Assembly (NCBI GenBank): GCA_947371015.1
Contig: CANBNK010000045.1
Location: 1-33,012, forward strand
DNA length: 33,012 nt
Reading direction: 5' to 3'
Source: Acetobacteraceae bacterium
GTDB taxonomy: Bacteria > Pseudomonadota > Alphaproteobacteria > Acetobacterales > Acetobacteraceae
The notes beneath the pieces are model-generated. The model was not told the origin of the DNA and made no database searches. It saw only the letters and a list, made by a program, of their open reading frames with translations. Position numbers and translations under genes: made by a program. Shown here piece after piece: positions 25,132-33,012 of the stretch (positions within the stretch are counted from its first letter, which is position 1; every line of letters begins with the position of its first letter).

Positions 25132-26839
25132 GCCACGGGCTGTCATCGGCGTCTGGTCCGAACATGGCGCCGGCAGTCGCTGGGCCAATGAGGGCATGGC
25201 GCGACTGATCGGCTTCCTGATCGAGGGGGCGGCGGAAGCCGGGCGCGTGACCATCCGCGTCGTCATTTCTCGCGCCATGCATGACGAGGTGCTGGCCGAC
25301 CTGCGCGGGCTGCGGGCCCAGGAAGGCATCGACTGGACATTGCACTGCCCGCCGGTGACGGCGCCTGTCGTCGGCCCGGTCGCGTTGCCCGGGTCGCTTG
25401 ACGGCGGTCTGGCAGCAACCGCTGCGATCAGCCGCGCCCGGTCGCTGCCGGTGCGGGCGGTACGCCGCCTTTTGCGCCCGCTCGTTCGCCGGCTGCGACG
25501 CCGGCGATGGAGTCTTGCGGCTGCGGCTGCCGCACGGGAAGCACTGCATGAAGCCGAGGTTTGCCGGGCGGCACTGCTGGCGAGTGTTCTGCAAGGGCCG
25601 GATCATTCGCTGGTCGCCCCAGAATTCGAATCCAATCCAGTTTACATCGTTTTGAACCGCGTCATGCGCGACCTGCAAGCCGATGTCGCCGCTGCCGACG
25701 CGGCCCTGGCTGCGGGTGACGCCCAGGCCCTGGCCCGGGCAGAGGCGCTGGCCCTGTCCCATCGGGACGACGCGCTGCGCCTGGCGGCCCAGTTGGCCGA
25801 CTGGAATGCGCCGCAGCCGGCCATCGCTGCCCTGGCCGAGTTCGCCAATCGCTCGGTCTCGGTGGATGCCTGGATCTTGATGTTTCCGCACTTCCGGCAC
25901 GGCCTGGCGTTGCAGGGCCGCAAGGCGGTGATCTTCCCGGACATGATCGGGCAGCGGGCCTTCGTCGACCCGCAGGAGTCGAACTGGGGGCCGGGCGGCT
26001 GGATGACGCTCTGGCGGTCCCGCACGGCGCTGGTCCTGGCAGGCGTGGATCGGGCCGTGACATTTTCCCACCACATGGCGCGGGAGTTGGCAGGCCCGCC
26101 CTTCGCCTTTCCGGCCGAACGGATCGCCGTGGTTCCCCACCCGCCGCCGGACCTGCGGCCGGCCCTGCCGTTCCTGACGGACCGGTGTGGCGATGCCGGC
26201 ACGCGGCACCGCGCGGCCCAACTGCTGCAGGCGGAAGCGGCCCGGCGCGGCCTGCGCTACCTGCGGGACTTCCCGTTCGACGACGTGCCCTATTGCATGC
26301 TGTCGAGCCAGGATCGTCAGACGAAGAACATCGGCCTGCTCTGCGACGCGATGCATCGCCTGGTGCGAGGCCAGCGGCGGTCGGTCAAGCTGATCACCAC
26401 TGCGCCGTTGAGCGGCCAGGCGGATTGGCAGCGGCTGCCCGGCTTCATCGCCCGGCAGGGCATGCAGCACGACATCATCTCCCTGCACGACCTGGGCCGG
26501 CAGGAACATGCGGCGCTGTACCATTGCGCCGCGGTTGCGGTGCATGCCTCCTTCATCGAGGGCGGGGACACGGTATTCCCGTTCTATGAGGCCGTGAGCC
26601 TGGGGACGCCCTGCCTGATGGCCGATGGGCCGCACGTGCAGGAACTGCTCCAGCGCGCGCCGGAGCTGGCGCCCTATGTGTTCGACCCGCACGACGCTGA
26701 TGCCCTGGCCGAGCTGATCTGGCGGACGGTGCAGCAACGGGACGCAGCCCTTGAGGTGCAGGCGGCGGTGTTCGAGCGGCTGTCCCAGCGGCGCTGGGCC
26801 GACGCGGTGCTGGAATATGCCCAGGCGGCGATGGCCTGA
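25118..26839 (+). CDS. Large glycosyltransferase-like protein (GT-B, family 4-type C-terminus)
   Basis: The 573-residue protein begins with VIGVWSEHGAGSRWANEGMA, reminiscent of a glycan-acceptor domain. A helical, Ala/Arg-rich insert spans about 95-235. GRKAVIFPDMIGQRAFVD and FSHHMARELA are typical of GT-B folds where an 'H/S-xx-R-E' surface follows the first domain. The C-terminal half has SSQDRQTKNIGLLCDAM, LGRQEHAALYHCAAVAVHAS and FIEGGDTVFPFYEAVSLGTP, which correspond to the donor-binding E...E region of family 4. It overlaps the preceding gene by 14 bases. The large insert makes it longer than usual. The sugar specificity is unknown. Confidence 0.75.
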   Translation: MSSSEPRAVIGVWSEHGAGSRWANEGMARLIGFLIEGAAEAGRVTIRVVISRAMHDEVLADLRGLRAQEGIDWTLHCPPVTAPVVGPVALPGSLDGGLAATAAISRARSLPVRAVRRLLRPLVRRLRRRRWSLAAAAAAREALHEAEVCRAALLASVLQGPDHSLVAPEFESNPVYIVLNRVMRDLQADVAAADAALAAGDAQALARAEALALSHRDDALRLAAQLADWNAPQPAIAALAEFANRSVSVDAWILMFPHFRHGLALQGRKAVIFPDMIGQRAFVDPQESNWGPGGWMTLWRSRTALVLAGVDRAVTFSHHMARELAGPPFAFPAERIAVVPHPPPDLRPALPFLTDRCGDAGTRHRAAQLLQAEAARRGLRYLRDFPFDDVPYCMLSSQDRQTKNIGLLCDAMHRLVRGQRRSVKLITTAPLSGQADWQRLPGFIARQGMQHDIISLHDLGRQEHAALYHCAAVAVHASFIEGGDTVFPFYEAVSLGTPCLMADGPHVQELLQRAPELAPYVFDPHDADALAELIWRTVQQRDAALEVQAAVFERLSQRRWADAVLEYAQAAMA

Positions 26840-26999
26840 GCCGCCGACGCCGATCCGGCCATGGTGCTCCGCGTGATGCCAAGGTCGCGAGGCCAGGGCA
26901 GCAGGAAGTAGCTCGGCCGGGTCGCTTGCGTTACATGAGCGCTGATGGTCCGGACAGCGATACCTCGTTGAACCCGGTTGAGGCAGGAAGCCTAGAGTG

Positions 27000-28145
27000 A
27001 TGACCCAAGAAAGCCCGCCCACACCCGCAGGTGCCACCGAACTTCCGTCAATCCCGGTCTATCGGCCGGACCTTTCGGGCAATGAGCGTGCTTATGTGCT
27101 GGACTGCATCGACAGCAGCTGGATCTCGTCGCTCGGCGCCTTTATCCCGCGGTTCGAGGCAGCTCTGGCGGCGGCGACCGGCGCGCCGCACGCCATTGCC
27201 CTGTGCAACGGCACGGTCGCGCTGCACCTGGCACTGCACTGCCTGGATGTGGGGCCGGGCGACGAAGTCATCGTGCCGAGCTTCACCTACATCGCTTCCG
27301 TCAACACCATCGCCCAGACCGGCGCGCGCCCGGTCTTCGCCGAATGCCGCGAAGCCGATTGGTTGCTTGACCCGGCGGCGCTTGAACGCCTGATCACCCC
27401 GCGCACCAAGGCGATCCTGCCGGTGCACCTGTATGGCGCGGCCTGCGATATGCCGGCGATCATGGCCATTGCCCGGGCGCGCGGCATTGCCGTGGTGGAG
27501 GATACCGCCGAGGCGCTGGGTTGTTCGCTGCACGGCCAACATGTCGGCACCTTCGGCGATATCGGCACCTTCAGCTTTTTCGGCAACAAGACCGTGACCA
27601 CCGGGGAAGGCGGCGCCGTTATCGCCAATGATGCAGCGTTGGCGGCCCGGCTGCGGCAGACCAAGGGGCAGGGCCAAAGCCTGACCCGCCGCTACTGGCA
27701 CGAAATCCTCGGCTTCAACTACCGCATGACGAACATCGCCGCCGCAATTGGCGTGGCCCAGTTCGAGCGGCTGGAACAGATACTCGCGCGCAAGCGGGCG
27801 CTGGCGCTGCGGTATCGGGCGGCGCTGGCGGGGCTGCCGGTGACGTTCCAGCGCCCGATCCCCGGCGTCGCCGGGTCCGACTGGCTGGTCAGCCTGCTGC
27901 TGCCGCGCGGCACGGACCGCGACCGGCTGATGGCGGAGATGGCGGCGCTGCGGGTGGAGACCCGGCCGGTGTTCCACTGCGCCCACCAGATGCCGATGTA
28001 CGAGACCGGGCAGCACCTGCCGATCTCGGAGGATATCGCCGCGCGGGGGATTTCCCTGCCCAGCTTCCCGGCGCTGACGGATGCGGATGTGGACCGCGTG
28101 GCCGGGACGCTGCAGACCGCCTTGGCTGCCCAGGGCTTGGCCTGA
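27000..28145 (+). CDS. per: DegT/DnrJ/EryC1 aminotransferase, GDP-perosamine synthase-like
   Basis: This PLP enzyme (381 residues) should aminate C4 of GDP-4-keto-6-deoxymannose to give GDP-perosamine. It reads RPDLSGNERAYVLDCIDSSW then ISSLGAF, and CNGTVALHLALHCL and VPSFTYIASVNTI, closely following known perosamine synthases. The PLP lysine is K197 in FSFFGNKTVTTGEGG, with VVEDTAEALG upstream supplying the pyridine-contacting acid. RYWHEILGFNYRMTNIAAAI is also typical. The ATG at 27000 lies nine bases from AGGAAG; a GTG one codon earlier is possible. The nearby gmd supplies the substrate, and the NeuD-like enzyme could acylate the product. Other 4-ketosugar aminotransferases of the family remain possible. 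Confidence 0.88.
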   Translation: MTQESPPTPAGATELPSIPVYRPDLSGNERAYVLDCIDSSWISSLGAFIPRFEAALAAATGAPHAIALCNGTVALHLALHCLDVGPGDEVIVPSFTYIASVNTIAQTGARPVFAECREADWLLDPAALERLITPRTKAILPVHLYGAACDMPAIMAIARARGIAVVEDTAEALGCSLHGQHVGTFGDIGTFSFFGNKTVTTGEGGAVIANDAALAARLRQTKGQGQSLTRRYWHEILGFNYRMTNIAAAIGVAQFERLEQILARKRALALRYRAALAGLPVTFQRPIPGVAGSDWLVSLLLPRGTDRDRLMAEMAALRVETRPVFHCAHQMPMYETGQHLPISEDIAARGISLPSFPALTDADVDRVAGTLQTALAAQGLA

Positions 28146-28282
28146 ACTGGGCTTGGCTTGAACCGGGAGCGCGGGCCAGGCCATCGGGCGATGTTGCCGC
28201 CGACCGCTGCAGCGCCAGCGTGACCCTCTGGACGAGGCGGCGCCTCGGCGCTACCAGATCTGTGACGCCCAAGAGGTATGGA

Positions 28283-28975
28283 ATGATCAACAAGATCGTG
28301 CGGACCATGGCCGAGGCCCTGGATGGCATCAAGGATGGCTCCACCGTGCTGATCGGTGGCTTCGGCAGCGTCGGCCAGCCCGATGCGCTGATCGAGGCGC
28401 TGATCGAGACCGGGGTGAAGGACCTCACCATCGCGCTGAACAACGCCGGCAGCGGGCGTGTCGGCGTGGCCAAGCTGATGGACAATGGCTGCGTCCGGAA
28501 GATCATCTGCTCCTTTCCGCGCTCCTCGGACCCAGTGGTGTTCGAGACGCTTTACCGCGAGGGCAAGCTGGAGCTGGAGATCACCCCCCAGGGCACGCTG
28601 GCCGAGCGCATCCGCGCCGCCGCCGCGGGCATCCCGGCCTTCTTCACCGCCACTGGCGCCGGCACGCTGCTGGCCCGCGGCAAGGAAAGCCGGATGATCG
28701 ACGGCCGGGAATACATCCTGGAAACCGCGCTGAAGGCCGATGTCGCGCTGGTGGAGGCCTGGCAGGCCGACCGCTGGGGCAACCTCGTCTATCGGGGCAG
28801 CGGCGCCAACTTCAACCCGACCATGGCCGCCGCCGCCACGCTGACCGTGGCCCAGGTGCAGCACATCGTGGAACTGGGCGACCTGCACCCGCACATGGTC
28901 GGCACCCCCGGCGTGTACGTGAACCGCGTGATCCAGGTGGATCGCGGCCCCGAATGGACGAAAGAGGAGGCCTGA
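28283..28975 (+). CDS. 3-oxoacid CoA-transferase, subunit A
   Basis: The 230-residue protein is the alpha subunit of a family I CoA-transferase, which moves CoA from succinyl-CoA (or acetyl-CoA) to a 3-oxoacid or similar acid. The start MINKIVRTMAEALDGIKDGS and the CoA-binding VLIGGFGSVGQPDALIEAL are characteristic of PcaI/ScoA-type subunits, as are the LTIALNNAGSG turn and the ITPQGTLAERIRAAAAGIP loop. The ATG at 28283 has AGAGG upstream; the frame opens earlier but with unrelated sequence. It is followed two bases later by subunit B. Substrate choice among 3-oxoadipate, acetoacetate or others is not decidable here. Confidence 0.93.
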   Translation: MINKIVRTMAEALDGIKDGSTVLIGGFGSVGQPDALIEALIETGVKDLTIALNNAGSGRVGVAKLMDNGCVRKIICSFPRSSDPVVFETLYREGKLELEITPQGTLAERIRAAAAGIPAFFTATGAGTLLARGKESRMIDGREYILETALKADVALVEAWQADRWGNLVYRGSGANFNPTMAAAATLTVAQVQHIVELGDLHPHMVGTPGVYVNRVIQVDRGPEWTKEEA

Positions 28976-28977
28976 GC

Positions 28978-29622
28978 ATGACCCCCTTCACCCGCGACCA
29001 GATGGCGCATCGCGCCGCCGATGACATCCCCGAGGGCTGGTGCGTCAACCTGGGCATCGGCATCCCGACCCTGGTGGCGAACCATGTCCCCAGCACGCGG
29101 GAAGTGGTCTTCCAGTCCGAGAACGGCGTCATCGGCATGGGCCCGGCGCCAGCCAAGGGCACTGAAGATCTCTGGAACATCAATGCCGGCAAGCAGCTGA
29201 TCACGCTCGTAAAAGGCGCCAGCTTCGTCGGCCATGCCGACAGCTTCGCGATGATCCGCGGCGGCCATATCGACCTCTGCGTGCTCGGCGGCTTCGAGGT
29301 TGCCGAGAATGGCGACCTGGCGAATTGGGCGACCGGTGAGAACGACACGGCCCCCGCCGTGGGCGGCGCCATGGACCTGGCGGCCGGCGCCAAGCGTCTC
29401 TGGGTCATCATGGACCACACCACCAAGGACGGCCGGCCGAAGCTGCTGGAGAAGTGCGTCTATCCGCTGACCGGGCTTAAGTGCGTGACCCGCATATACA
29501 CCAACCTGGCCACCATCGACGTGGTGGATGGCAAGGGCTTCGTCGTGCGCGACATGGCGCCGGGGCTGAGCTTCGACGAGCTGCAGGCCAAGACCGCGGC
29601 CAAGCTGCACCAGGCGCACTGA
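28978..29622 (+). CDS. 3-oxoacid CoA-transferase, subunit B
   Basis: The beta subunit of the same enzyme, 214 residues. The catalytic glutamate is E48 in FQSENGVIGMGPAP, the position that forms the glutamyl-CoA intermediate in family I enzymes, so this is a true transferase and not an IpdAB-type hydrolase as far as the motif shows. NLGIGIPTLVANHVP and GGHIDLCVLGGFEVAENGDL match PcaJ/ScoB. A GAGGAGG site within the end of subunit A precedes the ATG by eight bases, so the two subunits are produced together. Confidence 0.94.
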   Translation: MTPFTRDQMAHRAADDIPEGWCVNLGIGIPTLVANHVPSTREVVFQSENGVIGMGPAPAKGTEDLWNINAGKQLITLVKGASFVGHADSFAMIRGGHIDLCVLGGFEVAENGDLANWATGENDTAPAVGGAMDLAAGAKRLWVIMDHTTKDGRPKLLEKCVYPLTGLKCVTRIYTNLATIDVVDGKGFVVRDMAPGLSFDELQAKTAAKLHQAH

Positions 29623-29643
29623 ACGCCAACGGAGGACGCGACC

Positions 29644-30207
29644 ATGGACAGCACCCCGCCCACCATGGTCGCGGCCTTCGACCACCCCGCCGGCCGCGCT
29701 GCGCTGGCGCAGCCAGGCGGAGTCACCGGCTGGCAGGGCCGGCTGCTGCACATCCATGTCTGCCCCGCCGCTTCCGCCGACATGGTGGAACTGGCGGAAG
29801 GCCGCTGCGTCGCCGGCCGTGGGCTTGAGGGCGACCGCTACTTCCTCGGCACTGGCAGCTATTCCGCCAAGCCCGAGGTGCGGGAGATCACGCTGATCGA
29901 GCAGGAGGCGCTGGACGCGCTGGCCCGCAACGACCCGCCCTTGCAGGGTGGGCCGGTGCTGCTGGCGCCGGCGCAGCATCGGCGCAACCTGACGGTATCA
30001 GGCGTGCCGCTGAACCACCTGGTCGGCCGGCGTTTCCAGGTGGGGGAGGTGATCCTGCGCGGCGGGCGGCTGAACTTCCCGTGCAAATACCTGGAAAAGC
30101 TGTTGGCGATGCCGGTCTTCCTGCCGCTGTACAACCGCTCCGGCCTGAATTGCAGCATCGAGCGCGGTGGCGTGATCCGCCCCGGCGACGCGGTGCTGCC
30201 GCTGTAG
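29644..30207 (+). CDS. MOSC-domain protein
   Basis: The 187-residue protein is a single MOSC domain, related to the C-terminal domain of molybdenum cofactor sulfurases and to the YiiM/mARC proteins that handle sulfur or the molybdenum cofactor. It shows VAGRGLEGDRYFLGTGSYS (about 57-75), EITLIEQEALDAL, HRRNLTVSGVPLNHLVGRRF (112-131) and the conserved cysteine C147 in RLNFPCKYLEKL. GGAGG precedes the ATG at 29644. It sits in an operon-like position after the CoA-transferase, although no molybdenum enzyme is visible nearby. It ends at a strong terminator-like hairpin. Confidence 0.9.
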   Translation: MDSTPPTMVAAFDHPAGRAALAQPGGVTGWQGRLLHIHVCPAASADMVELAEGRCVAGRGLEGDRYFLGTGSYSAKPEVREITLIEQEALDALARNDPPLQGGPVLLAPAQHRRNLTVSGVPLNHLVGRRFQVGEVILRGGRLNFPCKYLEKLLAMPVFLPLYNRSGLNCSIERGGVIRPGDAVLPL

Positions 30208-30244
30208 AGTACCGTGCGCCCTGTCGGGCGCATTTCGTGCTCTA
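30205..30244 (+). terminator. Two-tier hairpin terminator after the MOSC gene
   Basis: TGCGCCC (30215-30221) pairs with GGGCGCA (30226-30232) around a TGTC tetraloop and is followed by TTT. An outer stem pairs TAGAGTAC (30205-30212, including the stop codon) with GTGCTCTA (30237-30244), using one G-T wobble. This is the clearest terminator-like structure in the window, although the T-run is short. Confidence 0.55.
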
Positions 30245-30262
30245 TGACTATTTGAACCCAGA

Positions 30263-30343
30263 GCAATATCCGTCCTGATGGTTCCATCAGAACGGATATT
30301 GCCCTAGCGACTGGTCACCACACCCAAGGCGTGAACCAGTCGC
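30263..30343. repeat. Two adjacent long palindromes, REP/BIME-like
   Basis: The first palindrome pairs GCAATATCCGT (30263-30273) with ACGGATATTGC (30292-30302); inside it CTGATGG pairs with CCATCAG (30275-30290). Four bases later GCGACTGGT (30307-30315) pairs with ACCAGTCGC (30335-30343), extended inward by CAC/GTG past a bulged A. The first is unusually A/T-rich for this DNA. Together they fill the leader before the acyl-CoA dehydrogenase start at 30370. Confidence 0.75.
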
Positions 30344-30369
30344 CTCAACAAGTACCGGGAGAACGCGCC

Positions 30370-31446
30370 ATGAGCGCAGCGCTGGACGACAGCGACCGCC
30401 AGGACTCCATCCGCATGGTCCGCGACAGCGCTGCCGCGGTGGCGCCGGTGGGCGGTGACAGCAAGCGCATCCGTGCGCTGCGGATGCAGATGCCGGGCTA
30501 CGACCCCGCCGTGTACCGCCAGATGGGCGAGTTGGGCTGGGTCGGCCTGCGGGTGGCGGAAGCCAGCGGCGGCGCCGGGCTGGGCCTGGGCGAAATGGGC
30601 GCGCTGGCCGAGGAACTGGGCGGCGCGCTGGCGCCGGAGCCGCTGATCCCCGCGACCATCTCGGCAACGCTGTTGGCTGCCGCGGGCGCCCAGGCAGAAC
30701 TCGGTGGGCTGCTGGGCGGCGAGACCCTGGTGCTGACCGCCTGGCAGGAACGTGCCGATACGCTGGAGGCGCCGGGTGGGCGCGAGGCGGCGCGCAAGTT
30801 CATTCCCTTCGCGGCCGGCGCCGACGCCTTCCTGCTGCCGGTGCGGGAAGGCGGGAAGCTGGCGCTGTACTGGCAGGACGCCGCCGGCGCGAGCCTGACC
30901 ACCGAGCAGACCTATGACGGCGGCCACATCGGTACCCTGGCCCCGGCGCCCGGGCGCAAGCTGGCCGACGATATCGGCGCGGTGCTGGAGCAGGCGCTGG
31001 ACGATGCCGCCCTGGTGACGGGCTTTTACTTGTTGGGCGGTGCCGAGCGCGCCTTCGCCATGACGCTGGACTACCTGAAGACGCGGATGCAGTTCGGCAA
31101 GATCATTGGCACCTTCCAGGCGTTGCAGCACCGCGCGGCCGACCTGAAGATGCAGTTGGCGCTGATGCGCGCCAGCCTGGAAGCCGCCGCCGCCACGGTG
31201 GATGCCGGCGCGACCGGCGATGCACGGCGGGCCGCCATTTCGCGCGCCAAGACGCGGGCGGCGGAGGCCGCGATGCTGATCAACCGCCAATGCGTGCAGC
31301 TTTCCGGCGGCATCGGCTACACCGACCAGTACGATGTCGGCCTGTATCTGCGGAAGGCGATGGTGCTGTCCAACCAGTTCGGCAGCGCCAACCTGCATCG
31401 CCGCCGCTTCATCGCCACCGCGCCCGCCGAGGAGTCCGACGCATGA
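30370..31446 (+). CDS. Acyl-CoA dehydrogenase family protein (possibly non-catalytic subunit)
   Basis: The 358-residue flavoprotein-family member has an N-terminal helical part with ELGWVGLRVAEASGGAGLGL (about 54-73), a short beta domain and the C-terminal four-helix region YLKTRMQFGKIIGTFQALQH then RAADLKMQLAL. GGIGYTDQYDVGLYLRKA is the usual late segment. The region where the catalytic glutamate normally stands reads FGSANLHRRRF (337-347), with no Glu, as in one subunit of heteromeric enzymes such as ChsE1-ChsE2. I chose the ATG at 30370, eight bases after GGGAGA, over the upstream GTG-type extension. The stop overlaps the next start (ATGA). Confidence 0.88.
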   Translation: MSAALDDSDRQDSIRMVRDSAAAVAPVGGDSKRIRALRMQMPGYDPAVYRQMGELGWVGLRVAEASGGAGLGLGEMGALAEELGGALAPEPLIPATISATLLAAAGAQAELGGLLGGETLVLTAWQERADTLEAPGGREAARKFIPFAAGADAFLLPVREGGKLALYWQDAAGASLTTEQTYDGGHIGTLAPAPGRKLADDIGAVLEQALDDAALVTGFYLLGGAERAFAMTLDYLKTRMQFGKIIGTFQALQHRAADLKMQLALMRASLEAAAATVDAGATGDARRAAISRAKTRAAEAAMLINRQCVQLSGGIGYTDQYDVGLYLRKAMVLSNQFGSANLHRRRFIATAPAEESDA

Positions 31447-32210
31447 GTGACCCTCGGCTTATCGTTGAACGCGACGGCGCGGTGCTGGTCCTGACCATGG
31501 ACCACCCGACGCGGCGCAACGCCTTCGCCATGCCGATCCGCCTGGCGATGATCGATGCGTTGGACCAGGCGCAGCGCGACAAATCCGTCCGCGCCGTGGT
31601 GCTGGCGGGCAAGGGCGCACATTTCTCCGCCGGTGGCGACATCGCGGGCATGGAGGTGAACAGCGCGCTGGATGGGCGCGAGCGGATGCGGCTCTCGCAC
31701 CAGGTCGTGCGGCTGATGGTGCTGGGCAGCCTGCCGATCGTCGCCGCCGTGGAGGGCTATTGCGTCGGCGCCGGCCTGTCGCTGGCCTGCGCCTGCGACA
31801 CCATCGTGGCCGCCGAGGACGCGGAGATGGGCGCCGGCTTCGGCCGCATCGGGCTGATGGCCGATATGGGCCTGCCGCATACCCTGCCGCGCCGCATCGG
31901 CGAGGCCAAGGCGCGGCAGATGTTCCTCTACCACACCCGTGTGAAGGCGACGGAGGCCGAGCGCATCGGCCTGGTGGACCATCTGGCGCCCAAGGGCGGC
32001 GCGCTGGCGCTGGCCATGGAAAAGGCCCGCTTCCTGGCCGATCAGGCGCCGGCACCGATGGCACTGACCAAGCAATTGCTGGGCGAGGGTTTTGATCGGG
32101 CGCTGGAGGAAGAACGCCACTTCCAGTCCACGCTGTTCCTGACCGCCGATTTCGCCGAGGGCCGCGCCGCTTTCCTCGGCAAGCGCCAACCTGTGTTCAA
32201 GGGGAACTGA
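31443..32210 (+). CDS. Enoyl-CoA hydratase/isomerase (crotonase) family protein lacking both hydratase glutamates
   Basis: The 255-residue crotonase-fold protein has the oxyanion-hole elements FSAGGDIAGM (61-70) and EGYCVGAGLSLACACD (104-119). Aligned with rat mitochondrial hydratase, the two catalytic glutamates (E144 and E164) correspond to S113 in GAGLSL and F133 in GAGFGRIGL, so normal hydration chemistry is unlikely. Other crotonase activities, such as isomerisation, dehalogenation or thioester hydrolysis, remain possible. The C-terminus ends FLGKRQPVFKGN, typical of the superfamily. The gene is coupled to both neighbours: ATGA overlap upstream and one base before the next ATG. Confidence 0.9.
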   Translation: MSDPRLIVERDGAVLVLTMDHPTRRNAFAMPIRLAMIDALDQAQRDKSVRAVVLAGKGAHFSAGGDIAGMEVNSALDGRERMRLSHQVVRLMVLGSLPIVAAVEGYCVGAGLSLACACDTIVAAEDAEMGAGFGRIGLMADMGLPHTLPRRIGEAKARQMFLYHTRVKATEAERIGLVDHLAPKGGALALAMEKARFLADQAPAPMALTKQLLGEGFDRALEEERHFQSTLFLTADFAEGRAAFLGKRQPVFKGN

Positions 32211-32211
32211 G

Positions 32212-33012
32212 ATGGACGCCATCCGCATTCCGCCGCCGGCCGAACTGGACAGCCTGGAGGACGAGCAGTTCCGCCACGTGGTGCGCGCCTTCCTGCACGC
32301 GAACTACCCGGAGGAGCTGCGCAACCCGCCGAAGCGCCTGCACTGGAGCGAGAACAAGCCCTGGTACTTCAAGCTGGCGGAGCTGGGCTGGCTCTGCCCG
32401 GGCTGGCCGCAGGAGTTCGGCGGCCTCGGCCTCTCGCCCAGCAAGATCATCATCCTGACCGAGGAATATGAGCGCTACGGCGTGGCGCGCACCAACGACC
32501 ACGGCATCGTCATGCTTGGGCCGCTGGTGATCAAGTACGGCACCGAGGCACAAAAGCAGCAGTTCCTGCCGAAGATCCTGACCGGCGAGCACATCTGGTG
32601 CCAGGGCTACAGCGAGCCCAATGCCGGCTCGGACCTGGCGGCGCTGCGTACCGAGGCGGTGCTGGACGGCGACCACTACGTCGTCAACGGCCAGAAGATC
32701 TGGACCACGCTGGCGATGGACGCCAACTGGATCTTTTTGCTGGTTCGCACCGACAAGAACGCGAAGAAGCAGGAAGGCATTTCCTTCCTGCTGGTCGATA
32801 TGAAGACGCCGGGCATCACCGTGCGTCCGATCATCAACCTGGAATACCACGACGAGTTCTGCGAGACCTTCTTCGACAACGTCCGCGTGCCGAAGGAGAA
32901 CCTGGTCGGCCAGCTCAACAAGGGCTGGGACATGGCCAAGGCGCTGCTGGGGTTCGAGCGCATCTTCCTCGGCTCCCCGCGGCAATCCGGCTACGCGCTG
33001 AACCGGCTGAAG
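32212..33012 (+). CDS. Acyl-CoA dehydrogenase (partial, runs off the window)
   Basis: The first 267 residues are present. Features include LAELGWLCPGWPQEFGGLGL, the FAD-contacting CQGYSEPNAGSDLAALRTEA and GQKIWTTLAMDANW, and FDNVRVPKENLVGQLNKGWD, in the standard order for the family. The C-terminal domain, with the catalytic base, lies beyond 33012. It starts one base after the crotonase stop. Paired with the shorter dehydrogenase at 30370 it could form a heteromeric enzyme in which this is the catalytic subunit, which is an inference. Confidence 0.95.
   Translation, partial: MDAIRIPPPAELDSLEDEQFRHVVRAFLHANYPEELRNPPKRLHWSENKPWYFKLAELGWLCPGWPQEFGGLGLSPSKIIILTEEYERYGVARTNDHGIVMLGPLVIKYGTEAQKQQFLPKILTGEHIWCQGYSEPNAGSDLAALRTEAVLDGDHYVVNGQKIWTTLAMDANWIFLLVRTDKNAKKQEGISFLLVDMKTPGITVRPIINLEYHDEFCETFFDNVRVPKENLVGQLNKGWDMAKALLGFERIFLGSPRQSGYALNRLK

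Noticed and set aside
28283-29622. CoA-transferase pair considered as an IpdAB-type ring-opening hydrolase
   Set aside because: The SENG glutamate and GGFG motif match true family I CoA-transferases such as PcaIJ/ScoAB.

Overview
The window is about 33 kb of very GC-rich DNA with strong G/C preference at third codon positions, short intergenic gaps and many ATGA or TGATG stop/start overlaps. This style, together with a TctC/Bug-type binding protein, many acyl-CoA genes and REP-like intergenic palindromes of a kind I associate with Alphaproteobacteria, suggests an alphaproteobacterium, perhaps a Roseomonas-like member of the Acetobacteraceae. The taxonomic placement is inference; there is no rRNA gene or other marker here.

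Region A (1-5936) is a surface-glycan locus. It starts with the last codons of an ABC-transporter ATPase and a convergent glycosyltransferase. A tightly overlapping five-gene operon follows: glucose-1-phosphate cytidylyltransferase, CDP-glucose 4,6-dehydratase, a sugar C-methyltransferase, an RmlC-like epimerase and an SDR reductase. These should make a CDP-activated, C-methyl-branched 6-deoxyhexose. Region B (5937-7745) is a 372-bp gap with a good sigma70-like promoter, then a lipoprotein lytic transglycosylase carrying a SPOR domain.

Region C (7834-15120) is an acyl-CoA or small-acid catabolic block: a DUF35 OB-fold protein coupled to a thiolase-fold protein that lacks the nucleophilic cysteine, a possible 28-residue membrane microprotein, a nitroreductase, a 27-bp minisatellite, an NDP-forming acyl-CoA synthetase, a Bug-type binding protein, a GST and a MaoC hydratase.

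Region D (15227-28145) returns to glycan synthesis: a GT-B glycosyltransferase with an in-frame duplication, gmd and an rmd-like reductase (GDP-D-rhamnose), an acyltransferase-3 membrane protein, a minus-strand operon (NeuD/PglD-type acetyltransferase, a 115-aa unknown, a 958-aa multi-domain glycosyltransferase), two divergent plus-strand genes of glycosyltransferase type, and a perosamine-synthase-like aminotransferase. Gmd, the aminotransferase and the acetyltransferase together would allow N-acylated perosamine.

Region E (28283-33012) is a second acyl-CoA block: CoA-transferase A and B, a MOSC protein, three consecutive strong RNA/DNA hairpins, then acyl-CoA dehydrogenase, a crotonase-fold protein lacking both hydratase glutamates, and a second acyl-CoA dehydrogenase cut by the window edge. 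The catabolic blocks sit between and beside glycan genes, so the window looks like a mosaic. I saw no tRNA, rRNA, CRISPR array, insertion sequence or phage gene.
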